A stretch of DNA of 33,895 nt from DASVBJ01 sp036375895 (GCA_036375895.1 DASVBJ010000020.1:1-33895); one strand, 5' to 3'; shown: positions 21,184-29,619, numbered from the stretch's first letter. Notes: generated by a model from the letters alone, not told the origin. Numbers and translations are program-made.

Positions 21184-23973
21184 ATGTCTTTGTCCAGCAC
21201 GCACCGCGGGAAGGCGGCGATCGCCGCGCTCGCGGTCGGCACCGCCGCTGTCCTGGCGGTCACCCTCACCGTGACCGGTGAGGATCCGGGGTCGGAGCCG
21301 CGCTACGTCGGCTACGTCGAGAAGGCCGGCGGTGAGCACGGCGAGGAGGCCGAGCGCGAGGCGCGGGAGCACCCGGAGTCGATCGTCGGCGGCGCCAACG
21401 ACGAGTCCGGTGAGATCCGGACGGCCCTCGACTCGGTGGCCAACGCCCGGCTCGCGCCCTACGGATCCGTGGCGCCGGGCCAGCTGAGCTCGTCCCTGAC
21501 CGGGTTCAAGGGACTGTCGTCCAACGGCAGCCGGTGGGCCGAGGTCACGAACACGCCGTACGACGCGGACGACCCGAACTACCGCGACCCGTACTACTCC
21601 AACTCGTCCGGCGGCGCGGGCTACGTCGCCGGCCGCATCACCGGCCTGGCTGCCGGCAACGGCTACCTCTTCGCCGGGGGCGCCAACGGCGGGGTGTTCC
21701 GGAAGAGCCTCGGCTCGGACGAGAAGCCCGGCGGCAGCGGTGCCGCGGCGGACGGCGCGTGGCAGCCCATCTCGGACGCGATCCTGTCGCTGTCGACGGG
21801 AGACCTGCTCTACGACAAGGCCACGGACACCCTGTGGTACGCGACGGGTGAGGCCAACACCGGCGGCACGTCGTACACAGGGGCCGGCGTCTACCGGCTG
21901 CAGGGCGCGACGACCGGCACGTTCAGCCAGGACGACCGCGTCGGTGGCACCGAGCTCGAGAGCCGGAGCATCAACCAGCTCAAGATCGGCGGCGGCTACG
22001 TGTACGCCGCCACCACGCGTGGCCTCTGGCGGCGCGCTGTCTCGGCGCCTCAGGGTGCGGCGTGGGCCAACGTGCTGATGCCCAACCCGTCCGCCGACAG
22101 CGACACGTCCACGCCGTACAAGAACATCGTCAACGACGTGGCCATCGACCCGAAGACGGGGGCGGTTCTGGCCAACGCGGCCTGGCGCAGCGGGGACGCG
22201 TCGTACAACGGCTTCTACCTGTCCAAGACCGGCGCTGCCGGCACGTTCAACCTGATCAACCCGACGGGCGCCATCAACCCGAACGACATCGGCAACACCG
22301 AGTTCGCCTACTCGGCCGACGGCTCGCGGCTCTACGCGGTGATGGAGAGCCCGCGCCTGCTGCAGACGGGACACCAGAGCGGCAACACCGTGCTCAAGGG
22401 CGTCTTCGCGTCCAAGAACGGCAGCGTCGAGGGTCCCTGGACCCAGATCGCGGACTACCGCAAGCTGGGCAACAGCGGTTCGGCGCTCAAGACCGACGCC
22501 GACGGCAGAGGGTACGGCCCGGGTGTGCAGGCCTGGTACAACAACTTCATCGACGTCGACCCGGCCGATGCCGAGCACGTCTACCTCGGGCTCGAGGAGG
22601 TCTACGAGACCACGAACGGCGGGTCGAACTGGAGCACGCCCGGCCCGTACTGGAACTTCGGCTTCCCCTGCTGGAACATCATCGAGTCGAAGAACAAGTG
22701 CCCGGAGACCACCCACTCCGACCAGCACTCGATCGCCATCGACAACGGCGTGGTCTACGTCGGCAACGACGGTGGCGTGAAGGCCCGCCCGCTCGCACCG
22801 GCGGCCAGCCACGAGGACTCCCTCGGTCACGCGACGGACTGGCTGAGCCTGAGCCAGGGCCTGCGCACCCTGCAGTACTACTCGGTCGGTGTCGGCACCG
22901 ACCCGGAGCGCGGCGGCTACGCCGTGTCGGGTGGGCTGCAGGACAACGGCGGGTCACTGCTGCGGGGCGACGGCAAGGACAACGACAACAACTCCGAGAT
23001 GGTCTCGCCCTTCGGTGGTGACGGTGGCGACATCGTGGTCAACCCGAAGAACGGCTGCGAGATCCTCGACGAGTACGTCTACCTCGAGCTCTGGATGACC
23101 AAGAACTGCGGTCAGACCGACGGCTCCAAGAGCGCGGTGTTCGACGTTGCGGTGCCCGACGCCAACCCGCGGTTCACCGCGCCGTTCCGGGCCGTCCGCG
23201 GCTCGCAGAACACCGTCAGCGGCGACAGCGAGCGGTGGGTCGCCGGCGGCAACGCCGTCTGGGCGCACGACAAGGCCTTCGACTACACGCAGGAGGAGGC
23301 GTCCAAGGACGCGTCGCACGGGTGGGCCAAGCTCTACACCCACGGCGCGGCGGGCCGGATGACGGTCGGGCTGGACGCGATCGCCGACCCGGCGCACCCG
23401 AAGGACTCGTCGAAGGACGTCGTCTACGCGGCGTGGTGCGGCAACAGCAACTGCAACAGCTCCGGCTTCACCCGGGGCGTCGCGACCAACTACGGCGGCA
23501 GCTGGACCGAGCTGGACATGACAGGTCTGCCCAACCGCTACCCGAACGCCGTCTACATCGACGAGAAGGCCGACCCCACGGGCGGCACCGTCTACCTCGT
23601 GTTCAACGGCTACAACCGGCGCTTCATCGAGGGCCCGGGGGCGGGTGTGCAGCACGTCTTCAAGGGCGTGGTCGGAGCGGTCGGTGCCAACGGCACGCTG
23701 CAGGTCGACTGGACCGACCTCTCCGGCAACATGCCGGACGTGCCGGCGACCGACGTGCTGCGGGTCGGCGACAAGCTCGTGGTCGGCACCGACTACGGCG
23801 TGATCGTCCGAGACGTGGCCGGCGGCGACTGGAAGCGCGTCGGCCCGACGCCGGGCACCGACGGCTCGCTGCCGTTGACGACGGTGTTCGACATCCACGT
23901 CGGGCCGGACGGGTTCCTCTACGCCGCGACCCACGGCCGGGGCATCTGGAAGACACCGGTCAGCAGCCTGTAG
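21184..23973 (+). CDS. Large secreted beta-propeller protein (sortilin/BNR-repeat type)
   Basis: 929 residues with an N-terminal signal/anchor (RGKAAIAALAVGTAAVLAVTLTVTGED), then an acidic linker (~40-90). The rest has the rhythm of a multi-bladed beta-propeller of the BNR/Asp-box or VPS10-sortilin type: repeated G-x-L/V-Y-A-A/G-T/G (GYLFAGGANGGVFRK, YVYAATTRGLWRRA, VYLGLEEVYETTNGGSNWS, VYVGNDGGVKAR) and closing FLYAATHGRGIWKTP. Similar proteins are often labelled glycosyl hydrolase, but I see no catalytic sialidase residues, so enzymatic activity is not claimed. A central part is rich in N, D and C (CWNIIESKNKCPETTHSDQHS). No sortase or other wall anchor is seen at the C-terminus, so it is probably released or held by the N-terminal helix. 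ATG has GAGGGG at 8-13 bases. Confidence 0.85.
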   Translation: MSLSSTHRGKAAIAALAVGTAAVLAVTLTVTGEDPGSEPRYVGYVEKAGGEHGEEAEREAREHPESIVGGANDESGEIRTALDSVANARLAPYGSVAPGQLSSSLTGFKGLSSNGSRWAEVTNTPYDADDPNYRDPYYSNSSGGAGYVAGRITGLAAGNGYLFAGGANGGVFRKSLGSDEKPGGSGAAADGAWQPISDAILSLSTGDLLYDKATDTLWYATGEANTGGTSYTGAGVYRLQGATTGTFSQDDRVGGTELESRSINQLKIGGGYVYAATTRGLWRRAVSAPQGAAWANVLMPNPSADSDTSTPYKNIVNDVAIDPKTGAVLANAAWRSGDASYNGFYLSKTGAAGTFNLINPTGAINPNDIGNTEFAYSADGSRLYAVMESPRLLQTGHQSGNTVLKGVFASKNGSVEGPWTQIADYRKLGNSGSALKTDADGRGYGPGVQAWYNNFIDVDPADAEHVYLGLEEVYETTNGGSNWSTPGPYWNFGFPCWNIIESKNKCPETTHSDQHSIAIDNGVVYVGNDGGVKARPLAPAASHEDSLGHATDWLSLSQGLRTLQYYSVGVGTDPERGGYAVSGGLQDNGGSLLRGDGKDNDNNSEMVSPFGGDGGDIVVNPKNGCEILDEYVYLELWMTKNCGQTDGSKSAVFDVAVPDANPRFTAPFRAVRGSQNTVSGDSERWVAGGNAVWAHDKAFDYTQEEASKDASHGWAKLYTHGAAGRMTVGLDAIADPAHPKDSSKDVVYAAWCGNSNCNSSGFTRGVATNYGGSWTELDMTGLPNRYPNAVYIDEKADPTGGTVYLVFNGYNRRFIEGPGAGVQHVFKGVVGAVGANGTLQVDWTDLSGNMPDVPATDVLRVGDKLVVGTDYGVIVRDVAGGDWKRVGPTPGTDGSLPLTTVFDIHVGPDGFLYAATHGRGIWKTPVSSL

Positions 23974-23983
23974 CGACCAGGGT

Positions 23984-24029
23984 GTGCGCTCGGCCCCGTC
24001 CCGCCTCGTGCGGGGCGGGGCCGACGCAC
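23984..24029 (+). terminator. Hairpin terminator after the propeller gene
   Basis: CGGCCCCGTCCCGC (23991-24004) pairs with GCGGGGCGGGGCCG (24010-24023) with one G-U, loop CTCGT. The outer GTGCG (23984-23988) and CGCAC (24025-24029) extend it. Confidence 0.8.
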
Positions 24030-24063
24030 GTGCGGCCCGTCAGGGCTGGCAGAGTGGGCGCTC

Positions 24064-24681
24064 GTGACCACCGCGACCGCGTGGCTGCTGGCCCTCGCCG
24101 CGATCGCGGCTCTCACGGACTGGCTCGCGGTGGCCCGCAGGTCACGCCGGGTCGAGCTGGTGGCCAAGCCGGCCGTGCTCGCCTTGCTCGTCGCGGCCGC
24201 CCTGACCCTGGACCCCGCCGACCCGCAGGAGCGGACGTGGTTCGTCGCCGCGTTGCTGCTCTCGCTGGCGGGCGACGTCTTCCTGCTCTTCGAGGAGCGG
24301 CTGTTCCTCGCCGGCCTGGCCTCCTTCCTGCTGGCCCACCTGGCCTACGTGGCCGGGTTCCTCGCGGTCGAGCAGCACCCCGCGGGAGTCGTCGCCGGGC
24401 TGGCGCTCGTCGTCGTCATGGTGGCGACGCTGGGGCGGCGGGTGATGCGCGCGGCCGGCGACCCGGCGGTCGTCGGCTACGTCGCCGTGATCTCCCTGAT
24501 GGTCGTGACGGCCTTCGGCACTGCGTCCTGGGCGGCGGTGGCCGGCGCCTTGCTGTTCTACCTGTCCGACCTGACCCTGGGCTGGCGACGGTTCGTGACC
24601 GAGCGCCCGTGGATGCGCCTGGTGGTCATCGTCACCTACCACGTGGCGCAGGGGCTGCTAGTCGTACACCTGCTCGGGTAA
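24064..24681 (+). CDS. YhhN/TMEM86-family membrane protein (lysoplasmalogenase-like)
   Basis: 205-residue polytopic membrane protein with about seven or eight helices. It has the family marks KPAVLALLV, LSLAGDVFLLF, FLLAHLAYVAGF and GALLFYLSDLTLG, with conserved Asp in the SLAGD and YLSDL helices and His in LLAHL. Animal TMEM86 proteins and some bacterial YhhN proteins hydrolyse the vinyl-ether bond of lysoplasmalogens; the substrate here is unknown. GTG at 24064 lies 8 bases after a CAGAGT, so it may be leaderless. The TAA stop (24679-24681) is also the start of the -10 box for the leucine leader. Confidence 0.85.
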   Translation: MTTATAWLLALAAIAALTDWLAVARRSRRVELVAKPAVLALLVAAALTLDPADPQERTWFVAALLLSLAGDVFLLFEERLFLAGLASFLLAHLAYVAGFLAVEQHPAGVVAGLALVVVMVATLGRRVMRAAGDPAVVGYVAVISLMVVTAFGTASWAAVAGALLFYLSDLTLGWRRFVTERPWMRLVVIVTYHVAQGLLVVHLLG

Positions 24682-24684
24682 GGT
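24679..24684 (+). promoter_or_regulatory. Putative -10 for the leucine leader peptide and leuS
   Basis: TAAGGT, overlapping the stop codon of the preceding gene, 7 bases before the GTG of the leader peptide at 24692. A CTGCTA at 24655-24660 (18-base spacer) is a weak -35. Confidence 0.55.
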
Positions 24685-24691
24685 AGTCGAC

Positions 24692-24727
24692 GTGCGAGCC
24701 GGACTGCTCCTTATCGGGCCGCGCTGA
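24692..24727 (+). CDS. Leucine leader peptide MRAGLLLIGPR (uORF of leuS)
   Basis: An 11-codon reading frame from GTG to TGA with three successive leucine codons of different kinds (CTG CTC CTT, 24704-24712) followed by ATC. It is placed exactly at the predicted transcription start, so it would be translated without a leader. Hairpins and leuS follow. Regulatory Leu codons upstream of leucyl-tRNA synthetase are what a ribosome-sensed leucine-attenuation system looks like. CTT is rare in this high-GC genome, so a run that includes it would sense several tRNA-Leu types. Confidence 0.7.
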   Translation: MRAGLLLIGPR

Positions 24728-24776
24728 CCCACGCACCACCGTCAGCGCGGCGACCCCTCCTGAGCGAGGGGTCTTT
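24719..24776 (+). promoter_or_regulatory. leuS attenuator-like hairpins
   Basis: Hairpin A: CCGCGCTGAC (24719-24728) with GTCAGCGCGG (24741-24750), 10 perfect pairs. Its left arm contains the leader-peptide stop codon, so a translating ribosome would open it. Hairpin B: GACCCCTC (24752-24759), loop CTGAGC, GAGGGGTC (24766-24773), followed by TTT, which is terminator-like. The right arm of B (GAGGGG) is also the Shine-Dalgarno of leuS, 7 bases before its ATG. B could therefore stop transcription, hide the ribosome binding site, or both. I could not find a clear alternative antiterminator pairing, so the exact switch is open. Confidence 0.65.
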
Positions 24777-24778
24777 CC

Positions 24779-27298
24779 ATGTCCGGACCCGAGCAGCATG
24801 ACGAGAAGGCGCGAGAGCTGATGAGCGAGACGACCGAGGACCGCGACACCCGCGAGGTCTACGACGCGCGGGCGGTCCAGGAGAAGTGGCTGCCGGTGTG
24901 GGACGAGCTGGCGCCGTTCCGCTCGGGCGACCCGGCCGACGAGCGGCCGAAGAAGTACATCCTCGACATGTTCCCGTACCCGTCGGGGGACCTGCACATG
25001 GGCCACGCGGAGGCCTACGCGCTCGGCGACGTGGTGGCCCGGTACTGGGTCCAGCGCGGCTTCAACGTCATGCACCCGATCGGCTGGGACTCGTTCGGGC
25101 TGCCGGCCGAGAACGCCGCGATCAAGCGCGGGGTGGACCCCCGGGCCTGGACCTACGAGAACATCGCGATGCAGCGCGAGTCCATGCGCCGCTTCGCCTG
25201 CTCGTTCGACTGGGACCGGGTCGTGCACACCTCCGACCCGGAGTACTACAAGTGGAACCAGTGGCTGTTCCTGCGGTTCTTCGAGAAGGGGCTGGCCTAC
25301 CGCAAGCCCTCGCAGGTCAACTGGTGCCCCAACGACCAGACGGTGCTGGCCAACGAGCAGGTCGTCGGGGGCCTGTGCGAGCGCTGCGACACCCCGGTCA
25401 CCAAGAAGAAGCTGACCCAGTGGTACTTCAAGATCACTGACTACGCCGACCGGCTGCTGGGCGACATGGCGCAGCTGGAGGGCAAGTGGCCGCACAAGGT
25501 GCTGACCATGCAGCGCAACTGGATCGGGCGCTCCACCGGGGCCGACGTCGACTTCGTCATCGAGGGCCGCGACGAGCCGGTCACGATCTACACGACCCGG
25601 CCGGACACGCTGTTCGGTGCGACGTTCTTCGTGGTGGCCGCCGACTCGGACCTGGCGGCCGAGCTCGCCGCGGGCACGCCGGCAGAGGCCGAGTTCGCCA
25701 CGTACGTCGAGAAGGTTCGCGGCGAGACCGAGATGGACCGGCTGTCCGCCGAGCGGGAGAAGACCGGTGTGTTCCTGCACCGGTACGCGGTCAACCCCGT
25801 CAACGGTGAACGCCTGCCGATCTACGCGGCCGACTACGTGCTGGCCGAGTACGGCCACGGCGCGATCATGGCGGTGCCCGGCCAGGACCAACGCGACTGG
25901 GAGTTCGCCACCAGGTTCGACCTGCCCATCGTGCGCACGGTCCAGCCGCCGGAGAGCTTCGACGGCGAGGCCTATGTCGGTGAGGGGCCGGCGATCAACT
26001 CGCAGTTCCTGGACGGCCTGGCCATCGGCCCGGCCAAGGAGCGCATCATCGGCTGGCTGGAGGAGCGTGGCCTGGGCCGCGGTGCCGTGAACTACCGGCT
26101 GCGGGACTGGTTGATCTCCCGCCAGCGCTACTGGGGCACGCCGATCCCGATCGTGCACTGCCCCTCCTGCGGCGAGGTCGCGGTGCCCGACGACCAGCTG
26201 CCGGTGGAGCTGCCGCCGGCGGAGGGCCTGGACCTGCGGCCGAAGGGCACCTCGCCGTTGGGCGCGGCCACCGACTGGGTCAACGTGTCATGCCCCCGCT
26301 GCGGAGGCCCCGCCACTCGCGACACGGACACGATGGACACGTTCGTCGACTCGTCGTGGTACTTCCTGCGCTTCGTGTCCCCGAACCGAAACGACGTGCC
26401 GTTCGATCGCGACCTGGCTGAGCAGTGGCTGCCGGTCGAGCAGTACGTGGGCGGCGTGACGCACGCGATCCTGCACCTGCTGTACGCGCGTTTCTTCACC
26501 AAGGTGCTCTACGACCTGGGCATGGTGTCGTTCATCGAGCCTTTCACCAGGTTGCTGAACCAGGGCATGGTGATCATGAACGGCTCGGCGATGTCGAAGT
26601 CGCGCGGCAACCTGGTGCGGCTGTCCGACGAGCTGGCCGAGCACGGCGTGGACGCGGTGCGCCTGACCATGGTGTTCGCCGGGCCACCCGAGGACGACAT
26701 CGACTGGGCCGACCTGTCCGCCCAGGGGTCGGCGCGTTTCCTGGCCCGGGCGTGGCGGCTCGCCGGCGACGTGGCGAGCGACCCCGGGGTGGACGTCACC
26801 ACCGGGGACGTGACGTTGCGGCGGGTGACGCACCACTGCGTCCACGACGCGACCCAGGCCATCGAGGGGTTCCGGTTCAACGTCGCCGTGGCCCGGGTGA
26901 TGGAGCTGGTCAACGCCACCCGCAAGGCCATCGACTCGGGTTGCGGGCCGGCGGACCCGGCCGTCCGCGAGGCGACGGAGGCCGTGACCGTGCTGCTGTC
27001 CCTGTTCGCGCCCTACACGGCCGAGGACATGTGGGAACGGCTCGGTCACCCGGCGACCGTCGCGAAGGCGGGCTGGCCGGCGGTCGACCCGGCGCTGCTG
27101 GTCGAGGAGTCGGTGACGTGCGTCGTGCAGGTGGCGGGCAAGGTGCGCGACCGGCTGGAGGTGCCGCCCTCGGTCGGCGACGACGCCCTGCGCGAGCTCG
27201 CGCTGGCCTCGGCGAAGGTGCAGGCGGCGCTGGACGGGCGAGGCGTGCGGACGGTCATCGTGCGGGCGCCCCGGCTGGTCAACGTCGTACCGGCGTAG
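24779..27298 (+). CDS. leuS: Leucyl-tRNA synthetase
   Basis: 839-residue class I synthetase that charges tRNA-Leu. HIGH-type motif HMGH at ~73-76 (YPSGDLHMGHAEAY), a zinc-ribbon-like CxxC pair (CPNDQ...CERCDTPV), and the CP1 editing domain (~225-420) with TTRPDTLFGATF. KMSKS-type AMSKSRGN is at ~603-610, followed by the anticodon-binding helical domain and a C-terminal domain (VQVAGKVRDRLEV). ATG at 24779 has GAGGGG at an ideal 7 bases. A second ATG at 24821 is possible but has a weaker site. Expression is probably tied to leucine charging through the leader peptide and hairpins. The stop TAG forms the -10 of the next gene. Confidence 0.97.
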   Translation: MSGPEQHDEKARELMSETTEDRDTREVYDARAVQEKWLPVWDELAPFRSGDPADERPKKYILDMFPYPSGDLHMGHAEAYALGDVVARYWVQRGFNVMHPIGWDSFGLPAENAAIKRGVDPRAWTYENIAMQRESMRRFACSFDWDRVVHTSDPEYYKWNQWLFLRFFEKGLAYRKPSQVNWCPNDQTVLANEQVVGGLCERCDTPVTKKKLTQWYFKITDYADRLLGDMAQLEGKWPHKVLTMQRNWIGRSTGADVDFVIEGRDEPVTIYTTRPDTLFGATFFVVAADSDLAAELAAGTPAEAEFATYVEKVRGETEMDRLSAEREKTGVFLHRYAVNPVNGERLPIYAADYVLAEYGHGAIMAVPGQDQRDWEFATRFDLPIVRTVQPPESFDGEAYVGEGPAINSQFLDGLAIGPAKERIIGWLEERGLGRGAVNYRLRDWLISRQRYWGTPIPIVHCPSCGEVAVPDDQLPVELPPAEGLDLRPKGTSPLGAATDWVNVSCPRCGGPATRDTDTMDTFVDSSWYFLRFVSPNRNDVPFDRDLAEQWLPVEQYVGGVTHAILHLLYARFFTKVLYDLGMVSFIEPFTRLLNQGMVIMNGSAMSKSRGNLVRLSDELAEHGVDAVRLTMVFAGPPEDDIDWADLSAQGSARFLARAWRLAGDVASDPGVDVTTGDVTLRRVTHHCVHDATQAIEGFRFNVAVARVMELVNATRKAIDSGCGPADPAVREATEAVTVLLSLFAPYTAEDMWERLGHPATVAKAGWPAVDPALLVEESVTCVVQVAGKVRDRLEVPPSVGDDALRELALASAKVQAALDGRGVRTVIVRAPRLVNVVPA

Positions 27299-27301
27299 CC
27301 T
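27296..27301 (+). promoter_or_regulatory. Putative -10 of a leaderless degV transcript
   Basis: TAGCCT, beginning with the leuS stop codon TAG, 7 bases before the ATG at 27309, which has no ribosome binding site of its own. Confidence 0.5.
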
Positions 27302-27308
27302 TCGCCGC

Positions 27309-28157
27309 ATGGAGACCGCACGCGTCGTGATCGTCACCGACTCGACGGCCTACCTGCCGAGGACGGTGCAGGCCGAGCACGGCATCCGCGTCGTCCCGCT
27401 GCAGGTCGTCATCGGCGGCGAGGCCTACGAGGAGGGCGTCGACGCCACCTCGGCCACTGTCGCCGAGGCGCTGCGGCGGTGGACACCGGTGAGCACCTCC
27501 CGGCCCGGACCGCACGCGTTCCTCGCGGCCTACGAGCAGGCTGCCGACGAGGGGTACGAGGGTGTCGTCTCGGTGCACCTGTCGGCGGAGATGTCGGGCA
27601 CCCACCAGTCGGCGGTGCTGGCCGCCCAGGACGCGCCGCTGCCGGTGCGGGTGGTCGACTCCCGCTCGTTGGGCATGGGGCTCGGGTTCGCCGTCGTCAG
27701 CGCCGCTGAGGCGGCGGCGGGCGGCGCGGGCGTCGACGAGGTCGCCGCGGCGGCGGAGAAGCGAGCGGCGGGGTCCGCAGCCGTGTTCTACGTCGACACG
27801 CTCGAGTACCTGCGCCGGGGCGGGCGCATCGGCGCCGGTGCCGCGTTCCTCGGCTCCGCCCTCTCGGTCAAGCCGCTCCTGCACCTGGTCGACGGCCGGA
27901 TCGAGCCGCTCGAGAAGGTGCGTACGGCGGGCAAGGCGATCGCCCGGCTCGAGGAGCTGGCCGTGGCCCACGCCGGCGATGCCGAGGTCGACGCGGCCGT
28001 GCACCATCTGGCCAACCCCGACCGGGCCGACGCGCTGGCGGAGCGGCTGCGCGGGCGCCTGCCCGGGCTGCGCCACCTGCACGTCCGGGAGGTCGGCGCG
28101 GTCGTCGGCGCGCACGTCGGGCCGGGCATGCTGGCCGTGGTCGTCGCACCGAGGTGA
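27309..28157 (+). CDS. DegV family protein (fatty-acid-binding, FakB-like)
   Basis: 282-residue cytosolic protein. DegV/FakB proteins bind a fatty acid and, where the kinase FakA is present, offer it for phosphorylation. Seen here: VIVTDSTAYLPRTV with the N-terminal TDST, STSRPGPHAF mid-domain, VSVHLSAEMSGTHQSA, VVDSRSLGMGLGFAV, and YVDTLEYLRRGGRIGAGAAFLGSALSVKPLLHLVDG with conserved Arg. The gene is coupled to plsY by a GTGA overlap. PlsY uses acyl-phosphate, the product of the Fak reaction, so the pairing fits phospholipid synthesis from scavenged fatty acid (inference). No FakA/DAK gene is in the window. Confidence 0.92.
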   Translation: METARVVIVTDSTAYLPRTVQAEHGIRVVPLQVVIGGEAYEEGVDATSATVAEALRRWTPVSTSRPGPHAFLAAYEQAADEGYEGVVSVHLSAEMSGTHQSAVLAAQDAPLPVRVVDSRSLGMGLGFAVVSAAEAAAGGAGVDEVAAAAEKRAAGSAAVFYVDTLEYLRRGGRIGAGAAFLGSALSVKPLLHLVDGRIEPLEKVRTAGKAIARLEELAVAHAGDAEVDAAVHHLANPDRADALAERLRGRLPGLRHLHVREVGAVVGAHVGPGMLAVVVAPR

Positions 28158-28732
28158 ACGCGGTCGCGGTCCTCGCGGCGGCGCTCTGTGGCTATCTGGT
28201 GGGCGCGGTCTCACCGGCGGTCCTGCTGGCCCGCAGCCGGCACATCGACCTGCGCGCGCTGGGGTCCGGCAACCCCGGTGCGACCAACGTCGGCCGGGTC
28301 CTCGGGTTCCGGTGGGGTGCCACGGTGGCCTTGCTGGACGTCCTCAAGGGGTTCCTGCCGGCAGCCGCGTTCGGCCTGGCGGGGGAGGGGCTGGGACTGG
28401 TCGCCGGCGCGGCCGCGGTGGTCGGCCACGTCAGCTCCCCGTTCCTGCGGGGCCGGGGTGGGAAGGGGGTGGCCACCGCGTTCGGCGCGATCCTCGGCGT
28501 GGCGCCGGGGTGGGGGCTGGCCCTGCTCGCCGTGTTCGTGGCGGTGGTCGGCCTGACCCGGTGGGTGGCCCTCGGGTCGATGTCCGCGGCGGTCGCGCTC
28601 GTCGTGCTGAGCCTGGTGGACGGCGCGACCGCGCAGGTCCGGGTGTGGGCGGTCTTCCTCGCGCTGCTGATCCTCGCGCGGCACCGGACCAACGTCGTGA
28701 CCCGGTGGCGGGCCTGGCGGGTCTACCGATGA
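28154..28732 (+). CDS. plsY: Glycerol-3-phosphate acyltransferase PlsY
   Basis: 192-residue membrane enzyme with about five helices that moves an acyl group from acyl-phosphate to glycerol-3-phosphate, the first step of phosphatidic acid synthesis. Three family motifs face the cytosol: LGSGNPGATNVGR, GRGGKGVAT (phosphate-binding) and the C-terminal RHRTNVVTRWRA. GTG at 28154 overlaps the degV stop. Length is typical (~190-210). Confidence 0.94.
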   Translation: MNAVAVLAAALCGYLVGAVSPAVLLARSRHIDLRALGSGNPGATNVGRVLGFRWGATVALLDVLKGFLPAAAFGLAGEGLGLVAGAAAVVGHVSSPFLRGRGGKGVATAFGAILGVAPGWGLALLAVFVAVVGLTRWVALGSMSAAVALVVLSLVDGATAQVRVWAVFLALLILARHRTNVVTRWRAWRVYR

Positions 28733-28809
28733 GCCGTCGGCGCGGCGTCCACAGGGTGTGGCCGTCCACCGATCGTCCGCGGGGGCGCTGAGGGGTGGGC
28801 TCTCCCGCC

Positions 28810-28815
28810 TAGCGT
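28810..28815 (+). promoter_or_regulatory. Putative -10 of a leaderless comEA transcript
   Basis: TAGCGT, 6 bases before the GTG at 28822. The 89-base gap after plsY has no other clear signal. Confidence 0.5.
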
Positions 28816-28821
28816 CGACGG

Positions 28822-29619
28822 GTGGGAGAGCGAGCGGGGAGGCACGCCCGGCGTGGTGCCGACGAGCTGGCCGAGGTGGCGCGCGCCCGGTTGCAGCGCA
28901 CCCGCCCGGCCGGCGCCGGCTGGGTGCCGGCGCCTCCCGGGCGACCGGCCGGTGCCGGCGCCGTGCCGGGCGCGCACCGGGCGGCGCTCGCCGAGCGGGT
29001 GCCGGTCGGGTTGCGGGCGGCCGTGCTGGCGCCGGCGCCCCGGGCGCTGCTCGGGCTGGCCTTCGTCGCCGGGCTCGGCGTGCTGCTCGGGCTCGTGTTC
29101 CTCTGGTTGTCCCGACCGGTCAGCACCCCGGCGCCGACCGTCCGGCGGAGCATCCCGCCGGCGCCGCCGGTCTCCGCGGTCTCGACGGTCGCCCGGCTCG
29201 TCGTGCACGTCGTGGGGGCGGTGCGCCGGCCCGGCCTCGTCGAGCTCGCGACCGGTGCGCGGGTCGCCGACGCGCTCGCGGCCGCCGGCGGGGCGACGCG
29301 TGACGCCGAGCTGGCCAGCGTCAACCTGGCCCGGCCGGTGGCCGACGGGGAGCAGCTCGTCGTCCTCGCCAAGGGGCAGGCGCCACCGGCCGGGACGGCC
29401 GGCACCGCGGCGGGTGACCCGGTCGCGGGCGTCCTCGACCTCAACACGGCGACGGTCGAGCAGCTGCAGGACCTGCCGGGCGTGGGCCCGGTCCTGGCGC
29501 AGCGCATCGTCGACTGGCGCACCGAGCACGGTCGGTTCAGCTCGGTCGACGAGCTGCGCGAGGTGTCTGGCATCGGCGACCGCAAGTTCGCCGACCTGCG
29601 CTCGAAGGTCCGGGTGTGA
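28822..29619 (+). CDS. comEA: ComEA-like DNA-binding protein (SLBB + helix-hairpin-helix)
   Basis: 265-residue membrane-anchored protein that in competent bacteria binds double-stranded DNA outside the membrane. Order: a basic, Ala/Arg/Pro-rich cytosolic N-terminus (~1-70), one membrane helix (~75-95, LGLAFVAGLGVLLGLVFLWL) and a Pro-rich linker. An SLBB domain follows (~125-185, VVHVVGAVRRPGLVELATGARVADALAAAGG), then a C-terminal pair of HhH motifs (~210-265, LDLNTATVEQLQDLPGVGPVLAQRI and LREVSGIGDRKFADL). It overlaps comEC by GTGA. Natural competence is unproven for most actinobacteria carrying this pair. Confidence 0.93.
   Translation: MGERAGRHARRGADELAEVARARLQRTRPAGAGWVPAPPGRPAGAGAVPGAHRAALAERVPVGLRAAVLAPAPRALLGLAFVAGLGVLLGLVFLWLSRPVSTPAPTVRRSIPPAPPVSAVSTVARLVVHVVGAVRRPGLVELATGARVADALAAAGGATRDAELASVNLARPVADGEQLVVLAKGQAPPAGTAGTAAGDPVAGVLDLNTATVEQLQDLPGVGPVLAQRIVDWRTEHGRFSSVDELREVSGIGDRKFADLRSKVRV

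Noticed and set aside
21184..23973. Idea that the secreted propeller is a sialidase/glycosyl hydrolase
   Set aside because: The blade rhythm fits BNR/sortilin proteins, but I cannot see the arginine triad or catalytic Tyr/Glu/Asp arrangement of sialidases, so no enzyme activity is claimed.
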